From JANRIZ01 sp033764445 (GTDB lineage: Bacteria > Verrucomicrobiota > Verrucomicrobiia > JAWXBN01): a DNA stretch of 64,000 nucleotides. Where the stretch lies: NCBI GenBank assembly GCA_033764445.1, contig JANRIZ010000058.1, positions 1 through 64,000 on the forward strand, in the 5' to 3' direction. Position numbers and translations under genes: made by a program. Below the pieces are notes generated by a model, which was not told where the DNA came from, searched no databases, and saw nothing but the letters and a program-made list of their open reading frames with translations. This document shows, in pieces, positions 1-8,295 of this stretch; the stretch's first letter is position 1; each line of letters starts with the position of its first letter.

Positions 1-41
1 TCTGCGTCATCTGCGGGGGCTCTTCCCGCGGGAGGGCTCCC

Positions 42-317
42 ATGAGGATCGCCCGCATCGAAGGCTACGCCACGGCCACAGTCAAACATCCCTCGCTGGA
101 GGGATGGCGCCTGCTCATCGCCCAGCCCCTGACCAGTGCCATGGAAAATGACGGACCCCCGCAGCTGACGATCGACCCCTTCGGCGCGGGGATCGGTTCC
201 AAGGTGCTCATTTCCAGCGACGGCGCGGAGTCCCGCAAACTGGTCGGCAGCGAACTGTCCCCGATCCGCTGGAACGTTCTGGGAATCCTTGACGATGGAG
301 TCAACAACACCCTATGA
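42..317 (+). CDS. BMC vertex protein (EutN/CcmL, BMC-P family)
   Basis: A 91-residue protein of the EutN/CcmL family, whose pentamers cap the vertices of bacterial microcompartment shells. The N-terminus (MRIARIEGYATATVKHPS), the LLIAQPL strand and the GSKVLISSDG turn near residues 50-60 are typical of the family and the length is normal. It is the first gene visible; earlier genes of the operon lie outside the window. The next gene encodes a second vertex protein and overlaps it by 4 bp, so the two are probably co-translated. A GC-rich palindrome (CCCGCGGG, positions 25-32) lies just upstream. Family assignment is firm; which pentamer variant it is within this locus type is not resolved. Confidence 0.9.
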   Translation: MRIARIEGYATATVKHPSLEGWRLLIAQPLTSAMENDGPPQLTIDPFGAGIGSKVLISSDGAESRKLVGSELSPIRWNVLGILDDGVNNTL

Positions 318-607
318 GATTTGGCAAAGTCATCGGACGCGTCGTCCTCTCCCAGAAACATCCCAGCTACGTGGGGGAACGCCTGCTGCTGACCCTGCCC
401 TGGAAAACCGGGGCCTTTGAGGGACGCCATGACCACGATTTTGGCATTGTCGTGTACGATGAACTCGGCGGAAGTCCGGGGGATCTGATCGCCATCAGCG
501 AAGGACGGGAGGCGGCCTGCCCGTTTGATCCGCCGCGCCCTGTGGATGCCTACAACGCCGCCCTCATCGACGATTTCTTCTATCAATCCCCCAAGACCGG
601 CAAGTAG
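314..607 (+). CDS. BMC vertex protein (EutN/CcmL, BMC-P family), second copy
   Basis: A second BMC-P protein, 97 residues, starting MRFGKVIGRVVLSQKHPS, with the LLLTLPW strand matching the family. The sequence around residues 45-65 (GIVVYDELGGSPGDLIAISEG) keeps the usual turn but differs clearly from the first copy, so the two are paralogues and not a recent duplication. Its start overlaps the previous stop by 4 bp, and the class II aldolase begins 15 bp after its stop. Several different BMC-P genes in one operon are known in Planctomycetes/Verrucomicrobia microcompartment loci, where they occupy the icosahedral vertices. Confidence 0.88.
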   Translation: MRFGKVIGRVVLSQKHPSYVGERLLLTLPWKTGAFEGRHDHDFGIVVYDELGGSPGDLIAISEGREAACPFDPPRPVDAYNAALIDDFFYQSPKTGK

Positions 608-622
608 CAAAGGAAACACCCC

Positions 623-1660
623 ATGAAACTCTTCACACAAAAAGACGCTGAAACCTTCATCCACTCCGGAGCCAGGGAATTCGCCCTGACCCCCGGCACG
701 ATCCTGACCCCCGGCGCCAAGGACGCCTTTTCCGAGGCGCGGGTGCGTGTGGTGACCTCCACCGGGTCCTCCTCTCCGGCCCCGGCCTCCCCTGTCTCGG
801 GGGGAACCAACAGGATTGAAGCCCTGTTCAACTCCCCGGAAGCCCAGCAGGTCAAACTCGATATCTGCGAGATCGGCCGCCGTCTGTGGCAGCGGGAATT
901 TGTCGACGGCAACGGGGGGAACATCTCCTACCGCATCGGCCCCAACGAGGTCCTGTGCACCCCCACACTGGTCAGCAAGGGGTTCATCAAACCCGAGATG
1001 ATCTGCATGGTCGATCTGGAAGGCAACCAGATTGCGGGCTCCTCCAAACGCACCAGCGAAATCACCACACACCTGGCCCTTTACAAGGGCAATGCCACCG
1101 CCAAGGCGGTGGTCCATGCCCATCCGGTCCATGCCACGGCCTTTGCCATCGCGGGCATTGAACCCCCGGCCTGTCTGATTCCCGAATACGAGGTGTTTGT
1201 CGGACGCGCTCCGCTGGCTCCGTACAAAACACCCGGAAGCAGGGAAATGGCGGAGATCATCCAACCGCTGGCCGCGCAGCATCAGTCCATCCTGATGGGC
1301 AACCACGGGGTCATCTGCTGGGGCAGTTCGGTGGAGGACGCCCATTGGAAGATGGAAATCACCGACGCCTATTGCCGCACTTTGCTCCTGGCAATGCCGC
1401 TCAAGGGCAACGCCACCATTCCCGACAACGAGGTGGGCAAATTGATCGAGCTGCGCAACAAACTGGGAATGCCCGATCCCCGTTCGGGTCTCAAACCGGT
1501 GGAACTGTGCGAGATCGATCCGTGGGAAGTGCTTCGCGGCAAAGCCAGCAGTTGCGGATGCAAAACCGGGGCGACCGGGGACTCCTCCGGGACGGACCCC
1601 GACGACAAAACGGTCCAGCAGATCACCGACCAGATATACAGGGCCCTCGGCGGCAAATAA
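623..1660 (+). CDS. BMC-associated class II aldolase with encapsulation peptide
   Basis: A zinc-dependent class II aldolase of the fuculose/rhamnulose-1-phosphate type, expected to split a deoxy-sugar phosphate into DHAP and lactaldehyde inside the microcompartment. The aldolase core (about residues 70-290) has the GNGGNISYR phosphate loop, a catalytic Glu146 (TSEITTH), metal ligands His165 and His167 (VHAHPVH) and His228 (MGNHGV). At 345 residues it is much longer than a free aldolase of about 215. The first 45 residues (FTQKDAETF... ILTPGAKDAF) resemble the short N-terminal segment of EutT/EutQ-like BMC proteins. The tail is a Ser/Gly/Asp-rich linker followed by an amphipathic helix (about residues 327-345), the usual form of an encapsulation peptide. 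Substrate specificity is inferred from locus type. Confidence 0.87.
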   Translation: MKLFTQKDAETFIHSGAREFALTPGTILTPGAKDAFSEARVRVVTSTGSSSPAPASPVSGGTNRIEALFNSPEAQQVKLDICEIGRRLWQREFVDGNGGNISYRIGPNEVLCTPTLVSKGFIKPEMICMVDLEGNQIAGSSKRTSEITTHLALYKGNATAKAVVHAHPVHATAFAIAGIEPPACLIPEYEVFVGRAPLAPYKTPGSREMAEIIQPLAAQHQSILMGNHGVICWGSSVEDAHWKMEITDAYCRTLLLAMPLKGNATIPDNEVGKLIELRNKLGMPDPRSGLKPVELCEIDPWEVLRGKASSCGCKTGATGDSSGTDPDDKTVQQITDQIYRALGGK

Positions 1661-1699
1661 CCCCTCATTTTCAACAACCCTTCCAGGAGAAACAACATC

Positions 1700-2632
1700 A
1701 TGAGTCTCAAAGTCGGAATCATCGGGGGAGGCGGACGTGTGGGAAGCTGCGCGGCCTTCGCGCTCCAATGTGGCGGCATTGTCCGCGAAATCGCCCTGCT
1801 CGACGCCAACGCGGCCACCGCAGAAGGGGAAGCCCTCGACCTTCTGCACGGTGCGGCCTACACGGCGGACCAGAAAATCCATGCCTGTGACTACCCCTCC
1901 ATCGCCCAATGCGACATGATCGTCATCACGGCGGGACTGCGCCGCAAACCCGATGAATCCCGTCTGGACCTCATCAACCGCAACGTCACACTGTTCCTCC
2001 AGATTCTCGACAGCCTCCGCACGGCGGGTCTGCGCCGCGAGGCCTTCATCTTTGTGGTCAGCAACCCGGTGGATATCCTCACCCACATGGCCATGCAACG
2101 TCTGGGACTGCCCGAAAACCAGGTGTTCGGACTGGGCACCATGCTCGATACGTCACGCTTCTGCTCCCTGATCGCCGCCGAACTCCATCTCCCGCCCACC
2201 CAGGTGCGGGCCATGATCCTGGGCGAACATGGCGACTCCATGCTGCCGGTGTGGTCCAGTGCCACAGTGGACGGATTTGACCTCAACAAATTCCCGGGCA
2301 TGAATCCCGGGCTCCAGAACAAACTCTTTGAACGCACCAAAGGCAGCGGGGCGGAGGTCATCTCGCGCAAGGGCGGGGCGGGCTGGGCCGTGGGCATCGC
2401 CATCAAGGAGGTCGTCGAGGCGGTGGCTTTGGACCGCAGGCGCATCCTGCCCGTCTCGAGCCTGATCCGCGGCGAGTACGGCATCCGGGACATCAGTCTC
2501 TCCGTGCCCACCGTCGTCGGCAGAAACGGCATTGAAAAACGGATCGAACTCGAACTCTGGCCCAAGGAACTGACCGCCCTGCAGGCCTCCGCCAAGGCCC
2601 TCAAGGAAACCCTGGCCAAGGTCAAGGCGTGA
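1700..2632 (+). CDS. NAD-dependent malate/lactate dehydrogenase family protein, BMC-associated
   Basis: A 310-residue 2-hydroxyacid dehydrogenase. The N-terminal Rossmann motif is GIIGGGGRVGS, with an Asp at the end of the second strand (LLDAN) favouring NAD. Catalytic His177 lies in GEHGDSM. In the substrate loop (AGLRRKPDESR) the position that is Gln in lactate dehydrogenases and Arg in malate dehydrogenases appears to be Arg82, so a malate-like specificity is possible. The same family occurs in Planctomycetes/Verrucomicrobia BMC loci, where a role in NADH recycling is supposed. It follows the aldolase after 39 bp with an AGGAGA Shine-Dalgarno-like site. No obvious targeting helix is seen at either end. 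Confidence 0.88.
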   Translation: MSLKVGIIGGGGRVGSCAAFALQCGGIVREIALLDANAATAEGEALDLLHGAAYTADQKIHACDYPSIAQCDMIVITAGLRRKPDESRLDLINRNVTLFLQILDSLRTAGLRREAFIFVVSNPVDILTHMAMQRLGLPENQVFGLGTMLDTSRFCSLIAAELHLPPTQVRAMILGEHGDSMLPVWSSATVDGFDLNKFPGMNPGLQNKLFERTKGSGAEVISRKGGAGWAVGIAIKEVVEAVALDRRRILPVSSLIRGEYGIRDISLSVPTVVGRNGIEKRIELELWPKELTALQASAKALKETLAKVKA

Positions 2633-2635
2633 AAC

Positions 2636-3123
2636 AAATGTCTAATGTCTATCGACTAATGACTCATGTTTAAAAACCCACGCATGATTCAAAGGCATGA
2701 AAACGCAAAAATTCGATCTTGAAGAACGCACGGCCATTTTTGGAGAAAATGTGATTAAATTTGCGAAAAATGTTAAACCAAATCCCGTCAACACTCCGCT
2801 GATCAACCAAGTGGTGCGTTCAGCTACCAGCGTGGGGGCGAACTATTGTGAGGCGGATGATGCTTCATCAAAAAAGGATTTTATCCATAAGATCGGTCTG
2901 TGTCGAAAGGAAGCCCGCGAAACGAAACATTGGCTGCGAATGCTGGCGATTGCGGAAACCAATTCAAGGGACGAACTGGCCCAGCTCTGGCAGGAAGCCA
3001 AAGAATTACATTTAATCTTTGCATCGATTGTCAGAAATGGTCGAGAAAACATGTGCATCGAAACCCTCAAAACATGACACTCTCTGAAGTTTTTAGTCAT
3101 TAGAAATTACAAATTAGACATTT
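2636..3123. mobile_element. Candidate S23 gene cassette bounded by imperfect inverted repeats
   Basis: The four-helix-bundle gene at 2697-3077 is bracketed by a 29-bp imperfect inverted repeat at 2636-2664 and 3095-3123. Read towards the outside, both ends contain AGTCATTAG, nine variable bases, then ATTAGACATTT; 23 of 29 positions match. The cassette lies between two genes of the BMC operon and is visibly more AT-rich than them. No transposase is encoded, so if it moves it needs help in trans. The repeat is direct sequence evidence; mobility is inference. Confidence 0.55.
2697..3077 (+). CDS. Four-helix-bundle protein (S23/23S rRNA intervening-sequence family)
   Basis: A 126-residue all-helical protein with the family pattern: an N-terminal FDLEERTAIFGENVIKFAK helix, then NQVVRSATSVGANYCEA, then a KKDFIHKIGLCRKEARETKHWL helix and a final helix running to the C-terminus. 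These proteins were first seen encoded in intervening sequences of 23S rRNA genes, but many stand alone as here; they form small helical bundles and their role is unclear. The codon use is more AT-rich than the neighbours and the gene interrupts an otherwise coherent BMC operon. It is flanked by inverted repeats. Confidence 0.85.
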   Translation: MKTQKFDLEERTAIFGENVIKFAKNVKPNPVNTPLINQVVRSATSVGANYCEADDASSKKDFIHKIGLCRKEARETKHWLRMLAIAETNSRDELAQLWQEAKELHLIFASIVRNGRENMCIETLKT

Positions 3124-3134
3124 TTACCCCCCTT

Positions 3135-4397
3135 ATGCAAAAATCCCTCGACACCAAACTGGCGGAAATCCGGTCCAACCCCGGCCGGGCCAAATCCTTC
3201 ATCATTGCCGACGCGAAGGATGCCGACATGGCCTTCGGCATCACCGCCCCGGGACCCAAACCCAATCAGAGTCCCGAGGCCTTCTCCAGCGGGGAACTGC
3301 ATTTCAAAACTCTGCCGGAGTACCAGCAGCAGATTCGTGACGTGATCAAGCAGGGACTGGTGGACATCCTCCTGGCCTCCGCCTCCAATATCGAGCAGCT
3401 CTCCATCAAGGAGGGGCTCTTCAAAAACTCCCACCTCACCCCCGCCGCCCGGGCCAACGACGCGACGGATATCTGGGTCATCCGTCACGGCTCCTACATC
3501 CAACAACCCTCCCAACCCTTCCGCTCGGCCTCCATCGACCACATCCAATGCGGCAAACTGGAGTGTGAAGAGGGCGAAATCACGGGGGCCAATCTGGGCC
3601 TTTACTCGGTGACCTTCACCAACGATCTCGACCGCGACAAACGTTCCCTGTGCGCCTTCAAGGACTTCCGCGAGGAAGCCGAACTCAAGGGGTTCAAATA
3701 TTTCCTGGAAGTCTTCGACCCGAACGTGAAGACCGGCATCTCCGACGACAAGATCGGACACTTCATCAACGACCACATCGTGCGGAGCCTGGCGGGCGTG
3801 ACCCAGCGCGGACGTCCGGAATTCCTCAAAATCGTCTATCACGGCCCGAAGGCCATGGAGGAACTCTGCGCGTATGATCCCTCACTGGTGGTGGGCATTC
3901 TCGGCGGCGGTGCGGGCACCACCTACGACGCCTTCAAACTGATCAGTGAGGCCCAGAAATACGGTGCGCGTGTGGCCCTCTTTGGCCGCAAGATCAACAT
4001 GGCCGAACATCAGCTGGCCTTCATCCAATTCCTCCGTTACATCGTCGAGGGGTCGATCACCCCGGAGGACGCGGTCAAGGCCTATCACGGCGTCCTGCAG
4101 GGCTTGAATATCAGACCCCATCGCAGTTTGCAGGAGGATCTGACCCTTCAAACGGGGGTGATGAGTTACGGCGGATCCACGACCGTGGCCGTTCCCGCGG
4201 GAACCCCCCGTTCCACGTCCGTCTCCAAACCCTCCGTTCCGGCCCCTTCACCTTCCAAAATCGCGGGCAATCTGGGAGGAAACATCGCCGTGCCCAACCG
4301 CAACGCCCTCCCCACTCCGACAACGGATTCCAAAACCAACACCTCCCGCGTCGAGGAGCAGCTTCGTCGTCTGAAAAAAAAGCTGGGCGACATCTAG
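3135..4397 (+). CDS. Putative class I aldolase-like TIM-barrel protein with C-terminal encapsulation peptide
   Basis: A 420-residue protein whose body (about residues 1-340) looks like a TIM-barrel aldolase of the DeoC/LacD/FbaB type. A lysine in a strand-like context (FLKIVYHGP, Lys232) could be the Schiff-base residue, and GILGGGAGTTYDAF (about 255-268) is a plausible phosphate-binding end, followed by helices ending in LNIRPHRSLQEDLTL. After about residue 345 comes a Ser/Pro/Thr-rich linker of some 55 residues and a final basic amphipathic helix (RVEEQLRRLKKKLGDI) of the kind that targets enzymes into microcompartments. It sits in the BMC operon behind the S23 cassette. The fold is judged by eye; substrate and even aldolase activity are unproven. 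Confidence 0.6.
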   Translation: MQKSLDTKLAEIRSNPGRAKSFIIADAKDADMAFGITAPGPKPNQSPEAFSSGELHFKTLPEYQQQIRDVIKQGLVDILLASASNIEQLSIKEGLFKNSHLTPAARANDATDIWVIRHGSYIQQPSQPFRSASIDHIQCGKLECEEGEITGANLGLYSVTFTNDLDRDKRSLCAFKDFREEAELKGFKYFLEVFDPNVKTGISDDKIGHFINDHIVRSLAGVTQRGRPEFLKIVYHGPKAMEELCAYDPSLVVGILGGGAGTTYDAFKLISEAQKYGARVALFGRKINMAEHQLAFIQFLRYIVEGSITPEDAVKAYHGVLQGLNIRPHRSLQEDLTLQTGVMSYGGSTTVAVPAGTPRSTSVSKPSVPAPSPSKIAGNLGGNIAVPNRNALPTPTTDSKTNTSRVEEQLRRLKKKLGDI

Positions 4398-4516
4398 GGG
4401 AAATCGCGATTTTCTTCGTCACCCGCGGGAAGGCTCCCCCAGAAGGCCCCGTTTCCTTCCCGTGAAAAACAGGGGACTTGGCAGGAATGGGAAAAACCGT
4501 CATAGTCCGCGACCCT

Positions 4517-5215
4517 ATGTTTGATGGAGCCCTATTGGTGGACAAACCGAGCGATTGGACCTCACACGATGTCGTGGCGAAGATTCGCGGACGGTTCCAG
4601 TTTCCCAAGGTGGGTCACTGCGGAACCCTCGATCCGATGGCCACCGGGCTCCTCGTCATTGTTCTGGGCAAGGGCACCAAACTCTCCAACAACCTCATGG
4701 GCGATGACAAACGGTATGAAGGGGAAATGACGCTGGGGGTCGAGACTTCCACCTATGATGCCGAGGGGGAAATCCTGGAAAACCGGCTTGTTCCGCCGCT
4801 GACCGAGGGCGAAATACGTGAGGGTTTCAGGGGATTTACCGGAGACCAGTATCAGATTCCACCCATGGTCTCGGCCATCAAAATCAAGGGTCAGCCCCTT
4901 TACAAAATGGCCCGCAAAGGGGAGGAGGTGGAACGGGAACCGCGTTTTATCCATGTGTACGAATTGCGTCTCCTCTCCATGGCCCTTCCCAGGATCGAAT
5001 TCGATCTCTTTTGCACCAAGGGAACCTATGTCCGTTCCCTCGCGCATGATCTGGGACAGAAACTGGGCTGCGGGGCCCATCTGAGCCGGTTGCGCCGCAC
5101 ACAGAGCGGCAAATTCCGCGTGGTGGATGCCCTGCCTCTTGCCGAACTGATTGGCATGAGCGCGGACCAGGTGGAGGCCCGGGTCATACCCCTCCACGCC
5201 TTGGGTGGCACGTAA
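4517..5215 (+). CDS. truB: tRNA pseudouridine(55) synthase TruB
   Basis: TruB converts U55 of the tRNA T-loop to pseudouridine. The chosen start gives MFDGALLVDKPSDWTSHDVV, the normal family N-terminus; an in-frame ATG at 4478 would add 13 unconserved residues. Catalytic Asp39 lies in HCGTLDPMATGLL. Further motifs are the KRYEGEMTLGVET strand, the IPPMVSAIKIKGQPLYKMAR segment and GTYVRSLAHDLG near residue 170. At about 232 residues it is a short TruB without an added C-terminal PUA domain. It follows the BMC aldolase-like gene by about 120 bp and is probably transcribed separately. Confidence 0.95.
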   Translation: MFDGALLVDKPSDWTSHDVVAKIRGRFQFPKVGHCGTLDPMATGLLVIVLGKGTKLSNNLMGDDKRYEGEMTLGVETSTYDAEGEILENRLVPPLTEGEIREGFRGFTGDQYQIPPMVSAIKIKGQPLYKMARKGEEVEREPRFIHVYELRLLSMALPRIEFDLFCTKGTYVRSLAHDLGQKLGCGAHLSRLRRTQSGKFRVVDALPLAELIGMSADQVEARVIPLHALGGT

Positions 5216-5259
5216 AAGGAACGTTGACCCCTCCCGGCCTTTGCCCTGGGAACACTTCG

Positions 5260-6771
5260 CTACTGCTTCCGGACAGGACTCAGCACGATGAATGTTTCGT
5301 TCTGGGCCACCGGCTCCAGTGGCGGAAGTCGGTATCCCTCCCGGTAATGATCGGCCTGGGGGTCGTTTCGAAAGGTGGCCACACGGACCCTTTCACGGGG
5401 CACTTTGCTCCAGCGATCCCGCGTGGTGGTGGCATGCGCGGAAATGACATGGATCGGTTCCCGCTGACCCTGACGGTAGCGAAGGACATTCGCATAAAAG
5501 GCCACCGGCCAGACCCGGGTGAATTCCCCCATGACGTGACTGGCTTTCAGGTCAATGACCTGACGTGCATACGGCCCCACAAAGGCGTCCAGATCGCGGT
5601 CCACACCGCGGACCGAGGGCCAGCCGTAAACCGCCAGACTGACCCCCACGATCAGCACCATGCCCATCCCTGTGATGTAAGGCTTTTGGACGTCACGCAC
5701 TCGTCCAAAACACGCGCTGATCACCAGGATGGAAATGGCCCCCTGCAAAAAAAAGTACGCACTGGCGGCGTAATCGGGCCGGAAGTCGTGTTTCAGGACC
5801 CAATCCGTGAAGGCGAACAGGCCGAGAGCGGCCAGTGCGGTGATCAGACACGAAAAACACATCCAGAGCACGGTCCGCCAATCCTGATCCGTTCTGAATC
5901 TGAGAAGAAAAAACAGGGAAGCGCCGCTCATCAGCAGGGTCAGGGGAATCTTGCCATGGGCAAAGTAGTAGTAAAAAAGATTGAAGGAAAGTTTCAGAAA
6001 GGACTCCGGCCAGAGGGAGACCGGGCTGATTCCATACTCCCACCGGTAGGGCCACATATTGGAGATGGCCAGGATGATCAGAAAATTCAGTGCCAAAAGG
6101 GACACGGCGGGAATGATCTCCCATACGGCGACCCTCCGCCGACCCACCATATCCGGGAGATGCCGGAGCAAAACCAACAGCCCCAGCATCAGCGGCATGG
6201 GCATACAAATCCATGCACTGACAAACAGGGCCAGTGTCGCAAAAAATCCCCGCCTCCATCCTCTTCCGGGGGTTTCGAGAATGATCAGACCGGTCAACCC
6301 CCAAAATGCGGCGGTGGCATAGGGCTGGTAAATAAAAATGAACGCGGTCAGGTCACCGGTCAGTCCCAGAAACATCAGCAGGGAAAGTGCCCCCGCCGCC
6401 CACCAGGGCCCTTCCGGAATCAGGTACCGGGTCAGTGCAAAAAAGGAACCCAGGGCACAGGTGAGCACCATCCAGTAGAGCAACAGCAGGTTCCAGAACG
6501 GGTCCCTGACCGGACTCGCCAGCAACGCAAAGAAGGCCCCGTAGCGGTTCTGATCCCAGAAAAAAAAGGTCCATCGCTGGGTGCTCATGATCGTGTGCAT
6601 CAGGGAATCCGACGTGTGAAAACGGTGGAAATTGCCCAGATCAATCTGCAGCGCGGTCAGGGCCACAAACACCATGGTGGCCCCGAATGGAAAGCGCGAG
6701 ACACTTTCGCACACCGATTTTCCGAAGGAGGCAAAAGACATGACATCTGACTTAACCCCTGATAGGGTCAC
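5260..6771 (-). CDS. Polytopic membrane protein, possibly GT-C-like
   Basis: A 503-residue protein with about ten hydrophobic segments (for example WNLLLLYWMVLTCALGSFF and IIPAVSLLALNFLIILAI) and a soluble C-terminal part of about 100 residues rich in Arg. The arrangement recalls membrane glycosyltransferases or polymer-assembly proteins, but I see no decisive motif and do not assign a function. Translation can begin at a GTG at 6771 or at an ATG at 6741 (MSFASFGKS); the ATG is more likely because the extra residues are polar and unremarkable. It is divergent from another polytopic gene whose start lies only tens of bases away, so the two promoters must be very compact. Confidence 0.75.
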   Translation of the reverse strand: MTLSGVKSDVMSFASFGKSVCESVSRFPFGATMVFVALTALQIDLGNFHRFHTSDSLMHTIMSTQRWTFFFWDQNRYGAFFALLASPVRDPFWNLLLLYWMVLTCALGSFFALTRYLIPEGPWWAAGALSLLMFLGLTGDLTAFIFIYQPYATAAFWGLTGLIILETPGRGWRRGFFATLALFVSAWICMPMPLMLGLLVLLRHLPDMVGRRRVAVWEIIPAVSLLALNFLIILAISNMWPYRWEYGISPVSLWPESFLKLSFNLFYYYFAHGKIPLTLLMSGASLFFLLRFRTDQDWRTVLWMCFSCLITALAALGLFAFTDWVLKHDFRPDYAASAYFFLQGAISILVISACFGRVRDVQKPYITGMGMVLIVGVSLAVYGWPSVRGVDRDLDAFVGPYARQVIDLKASHVMGEFTRVWPVAFYANVLRYRQGQREPIHVISAHATTTRDRWSKVPRERVRVATFRNDPQADHYREGYRLPPLEPVAQNETFIVLSPVRKQ

Positions 6772-6785
6772 GAATCAACCTTCGT

Positions 6786-8198
6786 TTGCACACCATGACA
6801 TCTTCCCTTTCCAAACCCCTGTCCCGAATGCTGCTTTTGATCATCGGTGTCGCCGCCGTGCTGGCCGCCTATTGGGCCCTGGACTCATGGGTGCTGCGAC
6901 CCCAGGTCCTGACCCCGTTGAAACTGAACCATCAACTGGTTCCGGCGCTGACCCCTCTGTACGCCTTCTGGTTCCCGGTGTTCAAGTGGCAGGGACTGTT
7001 GTATGTCCTGGCGGCAGGGCTCCTGGTGTGGTCCGCCCTCCGTCTGACCGATCCGCAAAAAACCCCCGAAAGCAATTTCCTGGTTTATCTGGGGTTGATT
7101 TCCCTTGTCCTGCCGGTCCTTCTTTTTGGAATCCGGCAAAATTACGGCTCCCTCGGGAAGCTCCTCCTGCTGTATCCCGGTGAGGAGGTCTATTTTGACG
7201 CCTTTCGCATCTACGACCTGTCCTTTTACATTTCCCATTATGTGGACTACATGCCCCGCCTTTCCCTGCACGGCAAACACTTCCCTCCCGGATACTCCCT
7301 GCTCATTTACGGACTGACCCAGGCTTTCGGGGAGGGAGTCCTGATCGTCGCCATGGCCACCCTGGTTTTTTTCGCGGCCGGATGCCTGTTTTTTTACCTG
7401 GCCTACCGACGGATGGCCGGGATGGCCGCCGCCCGTCAGGGGGCGTTGCTGATGCTGACAATCCCCTCGTTGTTGGATTTTGCCTGCACCTCCATGGACG
7501 CGATCTTTTTCGGATGGGCCGGTCTGTGTCTCTGGATGGCCTCACTGACCGTCGGTGCGATGAAGTCGGACCGCTGGAATCAGTCCGTCCTCTTTGGCGC
7601 CCTGCTGGGACTGACCCTTGCACTGGCCGCGTATTTCAGTTTTGTGGTGTTCCCCCTGGGATTGGCCCTGGGATTATACATCGGTCTGACCGGATGGAAA
7701 AAGCCGGGCAGGACTGCCCTCACATTGGGAATGACCGGGGTGCTGTTTTTTGGGGTCTATCTGGTCTTTTACGCCCTGACCGGATTCTCAATGTACGCCT
7801 GTCTCCTGGAGGCCGCCAAAAACAATCATGGGTTCATGAACGGACTGACCTCCGGAAGGCTTCGGGAACTTTATTGGAATATCAGCTTTGGCAATCTGTT
7901 CGCATTCGGAATCGGCTCCGGCGTCGCGGTGGTGGCCGCATTGATATGGCGCCTGTCCGGAGACTGGAAAAAGTGGGACGCCTGGGAATGGTCCGTGATT
8001 CTGACCCTCGCGACGATGACCTTCGGACACCTGTTCCAAATGGAAACCGAGCGCATCTGGATTTTTGCGATGCCCTGGCTCGTGGCGGTGATCATTGGAA
8101 GGGGCCCCCTGATTGAAGCCCCCCTCTTCCGGCTGCTGCTCCTGCTCGGCCTTTCCCAGGCCTTCGTGATGGAAATCCTGTTCCTGACCCTTTGGTAG
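6786..8198 (+). CDS. Polytopic membrane protein, GT-C glycosyltransferase-like
   Basis: A 470-residue protein with about eleven membrane segments. After the first two helices there is a loop with acidic and aromatic residues (YPGEEVYFDAFRIYDLSF) and then LHGKHFPPGYSLLIYGLTQ, a pattern common in GT-C glycosyltransferases that use polyprenyl-phosphate sugars. That resemblance is by eye. ATG codons at 6786 and 6795 are both possible starts. It is divergent from the membrane gene at 5260-6771, and the shared size and topology suggest a common role, perhaps in envelope glycan assembly. Confidence 0.72.
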   Translation: MHTMTSSLSKPLSRMLLLIIGVAAVLAAYWALDSWVLRPQVLTPLKLNHQLVPALTPLYAFWFPVFKWQGLLYVLAAGLLVWSALRLTDPQKTPESNFLVYLGLISLVLPVLLFGIRQNYGSLGKLLLLYPGEEVYFDAFRIYDLSFYISHYVDYMPRLSLHGKHFPPGYSLLIYGLTQAFGEGVLIVAMATLVFFAAGCLFFYLAYRRMAGMAAARQGALLMLTIPSLLDFACTSMDAIFFGWAGLCLWMASLTVGAMKSDRWNQSVLFGALLGLTLALAAYFSFVVFPLGLALGLYIGLTGWKKPGRTALTLGMTGVLFFGVYLVFYALTGFSMYACLLEAAKNNHGFMNGLTSGRLRELYWNISFGNLFAFGIGSGVAVVAALIWRLSGDWKKWDAWEWSVILTLATMTFGHLFQMETERIWIFAMPWLVAVIIGRGPLIEAPLFRLLLLLGLSQAFVMEILFLTLW

Positions 8199-8295
8199 CG
8201 ATTGCGGGACCTGGTCGGCTCAGCCCCCCGGATTTACACCGTTGACATTCGTTCCTTCACCCCGGAGATTGTGCCCGTCCCCCCCTCACGTCCCC

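Noticed and set aside
65..2098. Long minus-strand open frame opposite the BMC genes
   Set aside because: It is antisense to four well-supported genes and its protein is Gly/Arg-rich without domains, as expected from high-GC shadow frames.
4422..4438. CCCGCGGGAAGGCTCCC, similar to bases 25-41, as a shared regulatory element before truB and the BMC gene
   Set aside because: Only 17 bp with one mismatch, and both are GC-rich palindromic tracts; chance or a repeat fragment is as likely.
5224..6750. Plus-strand open frame opposite the polytopic membrane protein
   Set aside because: Its product is Gln/Gly/His/Pro-rich and featureless, whereas the minus strand gives clear membrane helices.
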